Source of the DNA: Ovis canadensis
Taxonomy: Eukaryota; Chordata; Mammalia; Artiodactyla; Bovidae
DNA length: 64,000 nucleotides
NCBI RefSeq assembly: GCF_042477335.2
Contig: NC_091251.1
Span: forward strand, 27,172,501 to 27,236,500
Direction of reading: 5' to 3'
The position numbers and the translations under genes were made by a program. Below the pieces are notes generated by a model, which was not told the DNA's origin, did no database searches, and was given only the letters and a program-made list of their open reading frames with translations. Shown here one piece after another: positions 10,218-20,845 of the stretch (its first letter is position 1; every line of letters begins with the position of its first letter).

Positions 10218-10447
10218 GGATCTTGGGAGCCGGCGGGCGGTCCGCAGCGAGGCGAGCCATCGCCCGTCCCCGCCCCTTGCCTCTCGGCGCCCCCGCCCCC
10301 TCGATGCTCTTAGCTGAGTGTCCCGCGGGGCCCGAAGCGTTTACTTTGAAACAATTAAGAGTGTTCAAAACAGGCCCGAGCCGCCTGGATACCGCAGCTA
10401 GGAATAATGGAATAGGACCGCGGTTCTATTTTGTTGGTTTTCGGAAC
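10218..10447 (+). pseudogene. RNA18S: 18S rRNA fragment (pseudogene)
   Basis: About 230 bp read through as mammalian 18S rRNA central domain, including CTCTTAGCTGAGTGTCCCGC, GGCCCGAAGCGTTTACTTTG, CCGCAGCTAGGAATAATGG and TTTTGTTGGTTTTCGGAAC. A few changes mark it as non-functional (for example an extra A in the AAACAATTAAGAG segment and an inserted GCCCCC in the CGGCGCCCCC region). Both ends are abrupt, there is no A-tail, and neither end matches an rRNA terminus. The GC content contrasts sharply with the AT-rich flanks. Confidence 0.95.
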
Positions 10448-10549
10448 AATATACATTATGGCTGTATGTATAACCCCCCAAAAACGTTAATGGCTTAGAG
10501 CAATAATCATTTATTATCTCTTGTATTTTCTGTACATCAGGTATTTATT

Positions 10550-10730
10550 TACTAATTTTTTAAAAAACTATTGAATATAGGAGTATAGTCAATTAAATTG
10601 TGATTAGAGCGATCCAGCCATACATATGTTTGTATCCGTTCTTCCCCAGATTCCCCTCCCCTCCAGGCTGCCATGTAACACTGAGTGGAGTTTCCTTCGT
10701 GGGGAAGTTAGACAAGGTATGGCAGGGATG
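10550..10730 (-). mobile_element. L1 3' UTR fragment, cetartiodactyl type
   Basis: Plus-strand blocks ACTATTGAATATAGGAGTAT, GCGATCCAGCCATACATATG and CTTCCCCAGATTCCCCTCCC follow the order of the antisense L1 3' UTR common in artiodactyls. Confidence 0.55.
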
Positions 10731-11344
10731 CCTGGTCTCTCCACGAATGCTGGAGGCCTCAGCTGGAAGACTTAAAAGCTTGAGTCCCTAGCTTGGCCTT
10801 AATCATCTGAAGGTTTGTTCACTCGTGTTTGGCGCTGGGGGCCTGGCTGGGGCTGTTAACCAGAATGGCACACGTAGCTCTTGTGTAGCCTGCACTCCCT
10901 CCAAATGTAGAGGCCGAGTTCCAAGGGCAAGCATCCCCCCGCCACCTCGCCCCCAAGAGAGAGTCAGGGGGATGAATGCTGTGTGCGGACGAACCTCAGA
11001 GATCATTCAGGACCACTGCTGCTGCGTCCCGGTGGTTGGGGCCATTTCAAAGATGCACCCAGATCGAATGGAAGTGTGCCAACGTCACCACGTAAGAGGA
11101 ACAAGTGGGATGCTCACATACATGCATACATACATGTACATGAACATGTGTGTATATACACACATTACATCTTGAAAAATATGATCAGCCACACTGCATT
11201 TCCTGAAATTCCCGATTTCAATTTATGTATCAGTGGGTTGAAGTCTGTATGTAGTTGAGTAATTTGAGTAATTCTTTCCAGAAGATTGCATGAATGAATA
11301 TCTGAAAGCATCCATAAAGTCTTAATGTGTAGCATGGAAACTGC
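10731..11344. other. Unassigned; contains short CATA/TG-rich stretch
   Basis: No exon or element recognised. A CATACATGCATACATACATG-type imperfect repeat lies at about 11115-11165. Confidence 0.4.
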
Positions 11345-11600
11345 CATCTTCCTTATTTTAAAAATTATGGAAGTAATACAGGTTCATTGTAAATAATTCA
11401 AACAGTGCGACATTCCCCCCTAAAAAAAAACCCAAAATAATGAAAATCCTTCACAGCTCTACCTTCCAGAGATAAACACTTGTCTGGCATATATTCCTAT
11501 AGACATTTCTATATTGTAGCATATATGATTGTATATGTGTTACTAGAAAATCAATTGTACCATCCATATTGGTTTTTTAACTCGCTTGGTAGCAAGATTC
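11345..11600 (-). mobile_element. Old L1 3' region fragment
   Basis: Plus-strand order AATACAGGTTCATTGTAAAT, CCAGAGATAAACACTTGTC, CTATAGACATTTCTATATTG matches the antisense 3' region of an old L1. Similar pieces are at 17698-18330, 34862-35030 and 46838-46995. Confidence 0.55.
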
Positions 11601-11992
11601 CCTTTCTCCTCCACTTTTCGGTGATCCGTGAGTGTCTCCTCATGAGCAGCCTGGCCAGCTGGATCTGGTATGTTCCTGTCTAAGATTGTATGATACCTTC
11701 ACCCTTCAATAGCAATCCAACTGTGTGGCCTTTTCTTGGGTCACAACCTTTCACAGTACAATGGATGAGTCCAGCCAGCAGCAGACATGTTTTGGGACCT
11801 GCAAAAATTCAGTTCAGTGGTCATTCAATTGTCTTCCCTTCCCCACTGTGCAGGAAGCCAGTTTTTGTTTTTAGGAAGCCAGTTTTTATTCCATTTACAC
11901 ATTCATCTCAGTATTTCTCTAAATGTGCTTGTTCTGTACTTTCACCTTTGAACTGGTTATAGTATCTTCCTGAGCCCCTGGTTAATAATGAG
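11601..11992. other. Unassigned; 15-bp local duplication
   Basis: The word AGGAAGCCAGTTTTT occurs twice in direct repeat at about 11850-11890. Nothing else recognised. Confidence 0.4.
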
Positions 11993-12234
11993 TTGCTGCT
12001 AAGTCACTTCAGTCGTGTCCAACTCTGTGCGACCCCATAGAAGGCAGCCCACCAGGCTCCCCCGTCCCTGGGATTCTCCAGGCAAGAACACTGGAGTGGG
12101 TTGCCATTTCCTTCTCCAACGCATGAAAGTGAAAAGTGAACGGGAAGTGGCTCAGTCCGACCCTCAGCGGCCCCATGGACTGCAGCCTTCCAGGCGGCTC
12201 CGTCCATGGGATTTGCCAGGCAAGAGTACTGTAT
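11993..12234 (-). mobile_element. BOV-A2 SINE
   Basis: Dimeric antisense Bov-A units separated by CTCCAACGCATGAAAGTGAA; the (AGC)n tail is reduced to GTTGCTGCT on the plus strand at 11991-12000. Confidence 0.92.
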
Positions 12235-12355
12235 TCAGTTTGTTGCTGTATGAGCCGTGGTTGTAACTTAAAAATAACCATCTTTCTTGAAAAGTTGGGA
12301 AATGGTGTGTTCGGCATTGTCTATAGCAACTTAGCAGACATGATATGATGCTACT

Positions 12356-12954
12356 GTCTCTCTTTCTCACCTTGCTTAAAACGGTAACTTCTAGGCTCAT
12401 TCATGTTGCTGCGAATGGCATTATTTCACTCTTTTTATGGAATCTGAGTCATATTCCACTGTGTGTGTGTGTACCACAGTCTTTATCCATTTCTCTGTCA
12501 ACAGACATTTAGATTGTTTCCATGTCTTGGCTATTGTGAACAGTGCTGCTGGGGGTGAATGCATCTTCTCTATTACAGGTTTGTCTGGGTTTGCACACAA
12601 CAGTGGGATTGCTAGGTCATGTGGCAGCTCTAGTGTTAGTTTTCTCAGCATCCTGTGTACTATTTTCCGTAGTGGCTGCACCAGTTTGCATTCCAACCAA
12701 CAGTGTAGGAGAGTTCCATTTTTTCCACCTCCTCTCCAGCATTTGTTATTTGTAAACTTTTTGATGGTGGCTGTTCTGGCCAGTGTGAAGTGGTACTTCA
12801 TTGTAGTTTTGATTTGCATTTCTCTAATACTTAGCGATGTTGAACCTCTTTTCACATTCCTATCGACCATCTATATGTTTTCTTTGGAGAAATGTCTGTT
12901 TAGGTCCTCTGCCCATTTTTGGACTGGGTTGCTTTTCTGTTGTTGATATTGTTG
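12356..12954 (-). mobile_element. L1 3' UTR/ORF2 end, flanked by 14-bp TSD
   Basis: Plus-strand order CATTCATGTTGCTGCGAATG, TTTTTATGGAATCTGAGTCA, TTTCCATGTCTTGGCTATTG, AGTGGGATTGCTAGGTCATG and TTTTGATTTGCATTTCTCTA is the antisense L1 3' end. The direct repeat GATATGATGCTACT sits at 12342-12355 and 12955-12968. The copy is truncated at both ends and has no poly(A). Confidence 0.9.
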
Positions 12955-13299
12955 GATATGATGCTACTATGCACAATAGAATGCAAATATACAATATGAT
13001 TAAAACTGCATTTAATGTTCATAAGAATAGAAGACTGGAAAAGATATGCCAAAGTATATTAGATTGTTTGGTATTTTTCTTTATTATATTTTCCACAAAA
13101 TTTTACATATGATTAACTTTGTTACAGAAGTCCAGTGAGGCTCCAGACTGACCCTGTGTTTTATTGATGGAGTAATGATTGTTTTTGGATCATCAGGGGC
13201 TGGAAGAAAGGTATCCTGTTCTCTGCACAGCTTTTGGAGTCCGCATTGAGTTCTCTTGGGGAGTGAGAAGGGCATATGATAAAAACAATAATACAATAA

Positions 13300-13520
13300 T
13301 GAGTATGTATACTGTTCCAGGAATTGTGCTAAGCAGTATCTAATTTAACCTCACAATAGCAGTGTCTAATTTAACCAACAGTACCTATACTGATAGGTAT
13401 TCTTAGTATTTCCATCTTACAGATGAGAAACTGAGGGAGTTAGGAAACAGAAGCTTAGGTAACTTGCCTAACTAGTCTGTGGTGAAGCAGGAATTAAAAC
13501 TCAAGAGTTGAACTTGCTAC
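13300..13520 (-). mobile_element. MIR SINE
   Basis: Plus strand shows GTGCTAAGCAGTATCTAATT, TTCCATCTTACAGATGAGAA, then GGTAACTTGCCTAACTAG, the reverse-complement MIR order. A duplicated AGTRTCTAATTTAACC phrase occurs near 13335-13375. Confidence 0.8.
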
Positions 13521-13919
13521 CCTGCAGCCTGTAAGAAAGGAAGTCCTGGGATCCCCTTTTGAAAAATCACCCCCACTACTGAATCCAAGCTCTCCAATCA
13601 GGAAACATTTCCTGAACCTCCTCTGGGTCCCAGGGCCTGAGGATGAGACATGGCTGAGACTTCCAGTAACTCCTGAGCTCGGATGAGCTGGGGGAGGGGG
13701 GGCGGAAAGGAAGCAGGAAGGGAGCATCCCGTGGGGGCGCAAAGGAAGGGCACCCCAAGGGCAGGGGTAGGTGCTTCCAGGAGGAGGTGACAGCCAGCTT
13801 GAGTCTGGAAAGAGGGCAGAGCCTGCCTGCCAAGGGGGTGGTAAGGGCATTCATGACAGAATGGCCAGGGCAGAGAAGTAACAAAGACATACCAGAGAAG
13901 CACAGTAAAGACACCATTC
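13521..13919. other. Unassigned, GC-rich
   Basis: No exon or repeat recognised. A G-rich block at about 13688-13720 and C-rich counterpart give long chance frames on the minus strand. Confidence 0.4.
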
Positions 13920-13920
13920 T

Positions 13921-14130
13921 AGGGACTTCCCCGGTGGTCCAGTGGCTAAGACTCCACATTCCCAATGCAGGGAGCCTGGGTTTGATCCCTGGTCGGGGAA
14001 CCTGATCCCACACGCCGCAACTAAGAGTTTGCATGCCACAACTAAAGATCCCACGTGCCGCAACAAAGATGGAAGATCGCATGTGCTGCAGCTAAGACCC
14101 AGTGCAGCCAAATAAATAACAGAAACACTA
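13921..14130 (+). mobile_element. CHR-type SINE
   Basis: Head GGGACTTCCCCGGTGGTCC, B-box-like GGTTTGATCCCTGGTCGGGG, body with CCGCAACTAAGAGT and an AAATAAATAA tail. Confidence 0.9.
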
Positions 14131-14739
14131 AAAAAGATACACAGTCTAGCACTGCTGTCCCCTTGTCCAGTGGAAAGGTGGGCCTCTGAACATGCCAGTC
14201 AGAGCCTGTGTTCCTTCAGGATGTTTGGACTTGGGTCAGCTCACCCCTCCTTGAGGGCTAATGGTGTAAGATGCAGCCTGGAACAGGTTCAGGTGGTGAT
14301 GCGCAGAGGGCATCTGGAGAGTGGGACCAGGCCGTACCAGGTCTGAGCGAAGCCCTACGCATCCCTGCAGTCCAGCCATCCAGCCAGCATGGGATTCCAT
14401 GCCACATGCCAGGTCATCTTAATCCTGGTCTCATTTCTTTCAGATGGTCCACATTGGGTTTCTGTCACCTGTAATGAAAGATCCTTGCCTGACAGTCTCC
14501 AAGTCAGACTGAGGATAGGGTTATTCTAGCTGACGCAGCAAGGCTGATCTATGGATCAGGAAGCCAGTGATTCATTTACTGGGAGAAGTTCAACTGCTCC
14601 TTGGATCAGCCTTTCAAGTCATTACTGCTGCTGGCTCCTTCCGGAGAAGAAGCACCCGGATTGACTCCTGGAACCCTCTTGATGAGCAGGCCCCAGTGCC
14701 AGCGGTGATTTTTGCAGCTAGCGGCATCAGGCTAGCAGT
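14131..14739. other. Unassigned
   Basis: No repeat or exon recognised. Confidence 0.35.
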
Positions 14740-15025
14740 CGGCAAACAGTTTCTGTTGATGCTAGATAGTAACCACCTTCGGCTTGGTCACAGTTACTCA
14801 CCTCTGCAGCCCAAACAGCCAGAGACAATGCCTAAATGAGTGAGCATAGTCAGGTTCCCAAAAAGTTTTCTTATGGACACTGAAATTTGAATTTTATATA
14901 ATGATCCTGTGTCTTGCTGTATCATTCTTCTTTTGATGATTTGCCTTTAAGAATGTTAGTGCCAGTCTTAGCTCTCAGACCAAGCCAAAACAGGCAGCAA
15001 AGAGCCAGGTTTGACAAACTAGTCT
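14740..15025 (+). mobile_element. MER20-like hAT-Charlie DNA transposon remnant
   Basis: Opens with AGTCGGCAAACAGTTTCTGT and GCTAGATAGTAACC, and closes with AGCCAAAACAGGCAGCAAAG and TTTGACAAACTAGTCTCCT, the inverted-end order of this hAT family, with an expanded AATTTGAATTTTATATAATG middle. Subfamily uncertain. Confidence 0.65.
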
Positions 15026-17039
15026 CCTAGGGCATGAGCCCTCATGCCAAGATGTCCGTCAAGGAGACTGGGCAGTTGCGTCAGGCCAGGAGTACTACCG
15101 GGACCACAGCCCAGGCTTGTTACACTGGTGTCCTTTTCTCTCCGGCCAGTCAGACCACCCTCTTCAGTCAGCACCCTCCTGTAGGCAAAGCGTAGGACCC
15201 ATAGGTGGGCTCAAGTGCCTGGAGATGATGACACCTTCCGGCCTGGCTTCTCAGACTGCAGCCCCAGGTAACTGGGACGCAGCTGCTCCCAACACTTCTA
15301 AGACTGGCTGTCCTGTCCCAGCCCCTACGAGAAGCAGGTCATTTAATTCATCCACGCCACCCTGAACAACCGACGGACCTGGGTAGGCTGCCTGCCAGAG
15401 GCATGGCAGGGCAGTCAGTGACTTGGGGCCTGGCTTGAAAACATAGGCTAGCTTTGGGGAGGGGTCTTAAAAGACCCAGAGGAAGCTGCAGTTCCTGGTG
15501 GGCTCTATAGCTGGAGGCTGGGTAGACTCGGGTGCTGGGGTAACTGCAAGTGGCCAAGTGCCAGTTGAAGTTATGGGGGAGTAGAGATTGTGAGTGAGAA
15601 AAGAGGCTGGGCAGGAAGAGAAACAGACGGGGGGCCAGAGACAGACAGAGACAGATTAGCTAACAGAGTGACCCAGGAGCTCGGCCCAGAACTGCCCCCG
15701 TACTGGCCCTTCCCCAGCTTGCCTAGGGGACGTCACAGTATCTTCACAGCCACCATCCCGCCTTCCCTGCGGTAAAGCCCAACACTTTTCCTGGGCGATC
15801 CCAGCACATTGCTGATACGCTCCATCAAACCGAAAGCCGTGATTGAGCACAGGCCATTTCTGGGGCAGGCTGGGCTCCTCCCTTGCACACTGACTGGATG
15901 ATTTTACTCTTAGGGGGAGCTTTCAACTTCAGGTTGGGGTCACCTTGCTGTCTTAATTATCTGCAGGTTGGAATTTTGCCTCAGGCACTAAAACCCATAG
16001 ATGCATGACGTGGCCTCACTACCCTCACCTCTTAAGTGGCCTTCCTGCAGCCTGCTCCATTATGACAGTGTTGAACTTCATCTGAGTCCTGTGCTCCTGA
16101 AAGGCAATTGTGGTTAAGAAATTCCCCCATCTCTTTAAGTTCTGGGGAAACAGGGCTACTTTGCTCTCACATATTCCAAGAAAACAACCCATCTACACCT
16201 CTTGCTATTCCTATGAGACAGGCTGATGGCTCCCTGGTTTACCTGCCTCTCTAAAATCTCAGGCCCCTTCTTTTTCTTTGAGATGGTTCTCATGAAAGAA
16301 CCTTTTCCCTACTGCAACAGCCTGAATAAAATCTTCACCACTGCCTGGTGCCTTTAGCTTAAAAGATGTCGAGAAGTTGTTGTAAATGGGGCATCTGGAG
16401 TCCCAGGTTCCAGTCCTGGTTCACCCAGGCCTGGCTTCCCCTTCTGCCAGGTTTGTCTTCTCTGGGAGCTCTCTAAGGGCCCCTTACTTTGAGGATGTGA
16501 GTGGCAGCTCAGCCCCTGTAGCGGAAGGCGGAGCCTACAGAGCAGCTGTAATATTTGCACGCGGCCACTAGAGAGCGGCAGCTCCGCGGAAGAAGGCCTT
16601 GGGCGCTGCACCCGCTCGCTGCTGCAAAAGCTTGAAAATGCGCTTTGGAAGGGGGATGCCAGGCAGCGTCTTCAGCCCTTAAGTGCTTTTCCATGCTACA
16701 CGCCGCTGCACTCCAGGCATTTCTTTTTTGCTCCTGCCTCCAGAGTCCTCCGCCGCCGATGTCAGTCGGAAGACTAGTGAGCTGGAGGGGGCCTGAAAGC
16801 CAGTCTCCAGCCTCTGGACCTCCAACGTTTGCTTGGGGACCTTGACCCTTCCCTTTCTGCGGCCCTCTGGCCCTCCTCTACTCCAGACAAGTTGAAGAAT
16901 CCCTCAGGCTGCAGGGAAATCGGGAGGAGAGACAGAAGGGAGGAGCCTGAAGAGAACTGCTTTGCCGGCAGCACTTAACCAGCCACAGCCATCACCATTG
17001 GGAGCATCACGATGTCCCCTTCACGTGGGCAGGCAAGAG
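15026..17039. other. Unassigned, largest repeat-poor stretch
   Basis: I recognise no confirmed element here. The segment 16270-16350, with an AATAAA near 16326, could be the 3' end of an old LTR or a transcript. Sequence at 16500-16640 is moderately CpG-rich. Several open frames of 60-85 codons exist but none resembles a known protein. Confidence 0.4.
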
Positions 17040-17170
17040 CTGTTACCCCATCCGAAGGACGGGGAAACTGGCTCCCGGAGAGAAAAAGCCGTTAGCCTCT
17101 GGTTGTACAGCTAGCAGATGGCAGAAGTAGGACAAGAACTCAGTTCTCCAGGCCTTAAACCCAAAGCTCA
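17040..17170 (-). mobile_element. MIR SINE fragment
   Basis: CCATCCGAAGGACGGGGAAA followed by a GTTGTACAGCTAGCAGATGG block and CAAGAACTCAG, the reverse-complement MIR core order. Confidence 0.7.
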
Positions 17171-17539
17171 TGGAGCGGCCAGGCACGGTTAGAAATGGTT
17201 CGTCAATTGACAAAATTAAGCTGGGCCACTCCAGCAGAAAGGGGCCCTGGACATCCCCTAGCGTAGAAACCAAAAGACAGCGGCTGAAAGGGCTCAAATT
17301 GTCAAATTTTAAGTACTGACTTGGTAAGACGATCACGTTTGCTCTTTCAATTGTATATGTCTACAGACAAAATTGAAACACAAATATAAATACCAAAGCC
17401 AAATATAAATTAAAAGCAAATATAAAACAGCCCTACTATCCACAGTGGACTGTCTCTGTCTCTCTGTCTCTAGCAATAGTGGGAAGAGGGTTTTCGTTTT
17501 CTCTGTATTGCTCATATTATTCATTACTCACATATATAA
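17171..17539. other. Unassigned
   Basis: Mostly AT-rich with AAATATAAAT repeats at 17380-17430. No exon recognised. Confidence 0.35.
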
Positions 17540-17686
17540 GCTCCTCCGTCCATGGGATTCTCCAGGCAGGAATACTGGAGTGCATTGCCATTTCCTTCGC
17601 CAAGGAATATTCCCAACCCGGGAATCGAACCCTCGTCTCCCGCACTGCGGGCAGACACTTTAACCGCTGAACCACCAGGGATGCCC
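17540..17686 (-). mobile_element. Bov-tA SINE, truncated
   Basis: The minus strand has the tRNA head (plus-strand GAACCACCAGGGATGCCC at 17669-17686) and part of the Bov-A unit. The rest of the Bov-A unit is missing at 17540. Confidence 0.88.
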
Positions 17687-17697
17687 CTGATAAAAAG

Positions 17698-18330
17698 TAA
17701 TACCTCTTTATTGAAGCCTTAGAAAGTACAAAAGACTATGAAGAAATTCATCAGAACCCCCCTTCTTCCCTACAGAGGAAGGGAAACGCTGATGTCTGTC
17801 TTTCTAGTTGGTTTCTTTCTCTACAAAATGTGAACAACAGTATTAACTGTAGAGGAATGTTGTGAAGATTGAGGGACGGGATGCATATAATAGCTAACGT
17901 TCCAGAAGCGTTAGCCATATATATATAACAAAATTAGCACCACTGTATATATTTTTTACATGCTGCTGTTTTCACTTATAACGTTGCTTCATGAACAGTT
18001 TCTCATGTCAACTTTTATTTTAAAATTATATTTTTAGTGACTGCACAAAATTTCATTATATCTAAGTACAGTTTATTTAACCTATCCCTGATTGTTGACA
18101 CTTTAGTTTCCAATTTTTGCTATTAAAATAACAGTGAGATTAACATCTTTATACATCTCTCCTTGTCAGCATTTCTGATTACTTCCTTAGATGGATTTCT
18201 GGAGGTAGGATTACTGGGACAAAGAGTGCAAATATTTTTCAGGCTTTTGATTCAGGTTACCAAATTGCTTCCCAGAAAGATCTTGCCAATTTACACTCCC
18301 ACCTGCAGTGTGTGAGAATGCCTGTCCCAC
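17698..18330 (-). mobile_element. Old L1 3' region
   Basis: Plus-strand order CATGAACAGTTTCTCATGTC, TTTCATTATATCTAAGTACA, TCCAATTTTTGCTATTAAAA, GGAGGTAGGATTACTGGGAC, CAATTTACACTCCCACCTGC: an antisense L1M 3' end. Confidence 0.72.
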
Positions 18331-18808
18331 AGCACACAAAGGAGGGATTTTTTGGGGATGGGTGAGATTTGATTATGTTGCTGGTCTGAGGAGAAGGAGC
18401 CCTGTAGCGAGGGAGGGTTTCAATTTCAGGAGAGAGAGGGTGTCTAAAGGAGTGAGGTCACTGGGAGAGAGGGATGGGATTTTGAAGCACATTTACAGGA
18501 ATTATCTTGGATTTAAGAAGGGACATCTCCTTCTCTGAGACGAGTAGAAAGAGGTGTGATTGGCTTTGGATATGTAGTCACTGTAAGTAAGTAAGGTGAG
18601 AGGCAGGAGAGCTAGATTCTAGGAGTCCCCTTGGCTCAATAAAGTAGGAGGCTAAGTCATTTATTCAAATGTGAGAGGTGAGGGCCAAGGAGGAGACTTG
18701 AGGTGGGGCTGAGGGATGCCTTATCCTTTTGCTTCCAGAGAGTAAACAGGGTGGCAGTCTGGTTGAAATGGATGGCCTTGAGTTTGAGAGGGCACCGTTC
18801 TTTAAAAG
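18331..18808. other. Unassigned, purine-rich
   Basis: Repeated AGGAGAGAG/GGGAGAGAGGG words at 18410-18480; no element or exon recognised. Confidence 0.4.
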
Positions 18809-19065
18809 ATATTTTCTTGCCACATTGGGTCTTCGTCGCTTGGTGCAGGCTGTTTCTAGTTGCAGTGAGTGAGAGCTGCGCTCCACTGCGGTGCCCGGGC
18901 CTCTCATTGCGGTGGCCTCTCTTGCTGCAGAGTACAGGCTCTCAATGCATGGGCTTCAGTAGCTGTGGCACATGGGCTTAGTTGCTCCACAGCACGTGGA
19001 ATCTTCCCAGACCAGGGATCAAACCCTTGTCCCCTGGTGGCACCATTCTTAAGGGCTGTGAGTAC
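18809..19065 (-). mobile_element. CHR-type SINE
   Basis: Plus strand runs from TTCTTGCCACATTGGGTCTT to the degraded head side, with GCTCCACAGCACGTGGAATC and CCAGACCAGGGATCAAACCC in the usual order. The head proper is replaced by unrelated sequence at about 19040. Confidence 0.82.
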
Positions 19066-19844
19066 TTTATAGCATGCAGCCACCTGGGGAAAGAAAAAGT
19101 TGTACACTCACTAATTTAAACCAAATCTTCCAAAGCATGTGGTAAGCGGTAGAAGACAATGAGGCTGGAGGAGTCAGGGTAGTAAAAATTTTATGAACTT
19201 CTGGAGTTGTGCCAAACTTTTAAGGAATGGTTAATCCCTATTTTATATAAGTTTTTTCCAAAAAAATTAGAAAGAGCAAAAGCTGCCCAGATCATTTTAT
19301 GAAACCGGTGTAATCTTGGTTCCAAAATCAGTAAAGACACACCAATAAATGAAAAGAATAGGCTTGTTTCAACTGATTTAACTTTAAATCCTATATAAAA
19401 TATCAGCTAAGTAACCCAGTCATATATTTTTTAAAATATATTTTGATCAAGTAGGGTTTATCCCAGGAATTTCAGTTTGGTTTAGCACCAGAAATCACCC
19501 CATTAATAAAGAGGGGGAAAAAATCATACAATTATCTCAATTGGTGAAGAAAAAGCATTTGATAAAGCTCATTACCTATTTATAATCCAATAATAACTTA
19601 GCAAACTGGATATACAAGAGACTTTTTTAACTTGGTAAGGGTGATATATCAAAAAACTTAAAGCAAACATTATTAAATGTTGTACTTAATAAAGAGACTT
19701 TAAATGTATTCTTTTTAAGATCTGGAAAAAAATAAGGACTCCAACTCTACTGCTAACATTCAGCATGTAATAAGGGAAGTTCTAGAAAAGGCTAATTGTG
19801 AAGAAAGAACAAGAGAAGCATTAACAGAGATAAAACAGTCATCA

Positions 19845-20500
19845 TGTTGTACACCCTGAAGAAACTAAAGCTGAAAAAGACACATGTACACCACTGTTCA
19901 CTGCAGCGTTATTTACAACAGCCAAGACATGGATGCAACTTAGATGTCCATTAACAGATGAACAGATAAAGAAGCTGTGGTACATATACACAATGGAGTA
20001 CTACTCAGCCATTAAAAGGAATACATTTGAGTCAGTTCTAATGAGGTGGATGAACCTAGAGTCTATTATACAAAGTGAAGTAAATCAGAAAGAGAAAAAC
20101 AAATATTGTATATAAACACATATATATGGAATCTAGAAGGATGATCCTGAGAAATCTGTCTGCAGAGCAGCAGTGGAGATGCAGACACAGAGAACAGAGT
20201 TATGGATGGGGGCGGGGGAAGAGGGAGAGGGTGAGATGAATGGAGGGAGTAGCACGGATACATACCCACTGACATGTGTAAGTAGAGGGCCAAGGGGAAT
20301 TTGCTGTAGACTCAGGGACTCAAACTGGGGCACTGTAATAGCCTAGAGGGGTGGGAATGGGTGGGCGGGAGGCGGGAGATTCAAGAGGGAGGGGACATAT
20401 GTACACCTAATTCATGTTGGTACATGACAGAAATCAAACCAATATTGTAAAACAATCATCAACCAATTAAAAATAAATATTTTTAAATAAACTATTGTCG
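19845..20500 (+). mobile_element. Younger L1 3' UTR (bovid L1 type)
   Basis: CACTGTTCACTGCAGCGTTA, AGCCAAGACATGGATGCAAC, CACAATGGAGTACTACTCAG, then a G-rich stretch and AATTAAAAATAAATATTTTT tail. Less diverged than its host L1. Confidence 0.88.
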
Positions 20501-20519
20501 TATTGAATTAATAAAGAAG

Positions 20520-20577
20520 GATGGAGATATATCCATATCTCATATATATGAGAGATATATGATATATATCACATCTT
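20520..20577. repeat. TA-rich palindromic tract
   Basis: GGAGATATATCCATATCTC and TCTCATATATATGAGA are self-complementary words in an AT-rich run between two L1 tails. Confidence 0.75.
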
Positions 20578-20845
20578 CTTTAATAGAATACTATTCAGCA
20601 ATGGCTGAATGAAGTAAGGCCATTTGCAGAAACATGGGTGGACCCGGAGATTATCATACTAAGTGAAATAAGTCAGAAAGAGAAAGACAAACATCATATG
20701 ATATCACTTATATGTGGAACCTAAAATATGATACAAATAATGCAAATGAACTTGCTTACAAAACAGAAACAGACTCACAGTCATGGAAAACAAACCTGCG
20801 GTTACCAAAGGGGGAAAGGGGTAGAAGATGGATAAATTGCCTTGA
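20578..20845 (+). mobile_element. Second L1 3' end
   Basis: GAATACTATTCAGCAATGGC, CAGAAACATGGGTGGACC and GTGAAATAAGTCAGAAAGAG repeat functionally the same L1 3' region as 19979-20110 but with different sequence, so it is a separate copy. Confidence 0.82.

Noticed and set aside
10218..10447. Functional rRNA gene
   Set aside because: Only 230 bp of 18S, with differences from the mammalian sequence and no 5.8S, 28S or spacer context.
15117..16571. Exons in the repeat-poor stretch
   Set aside because: Frames of 60-85 codons show no recognisable domain and no convincing pair of splice sites.
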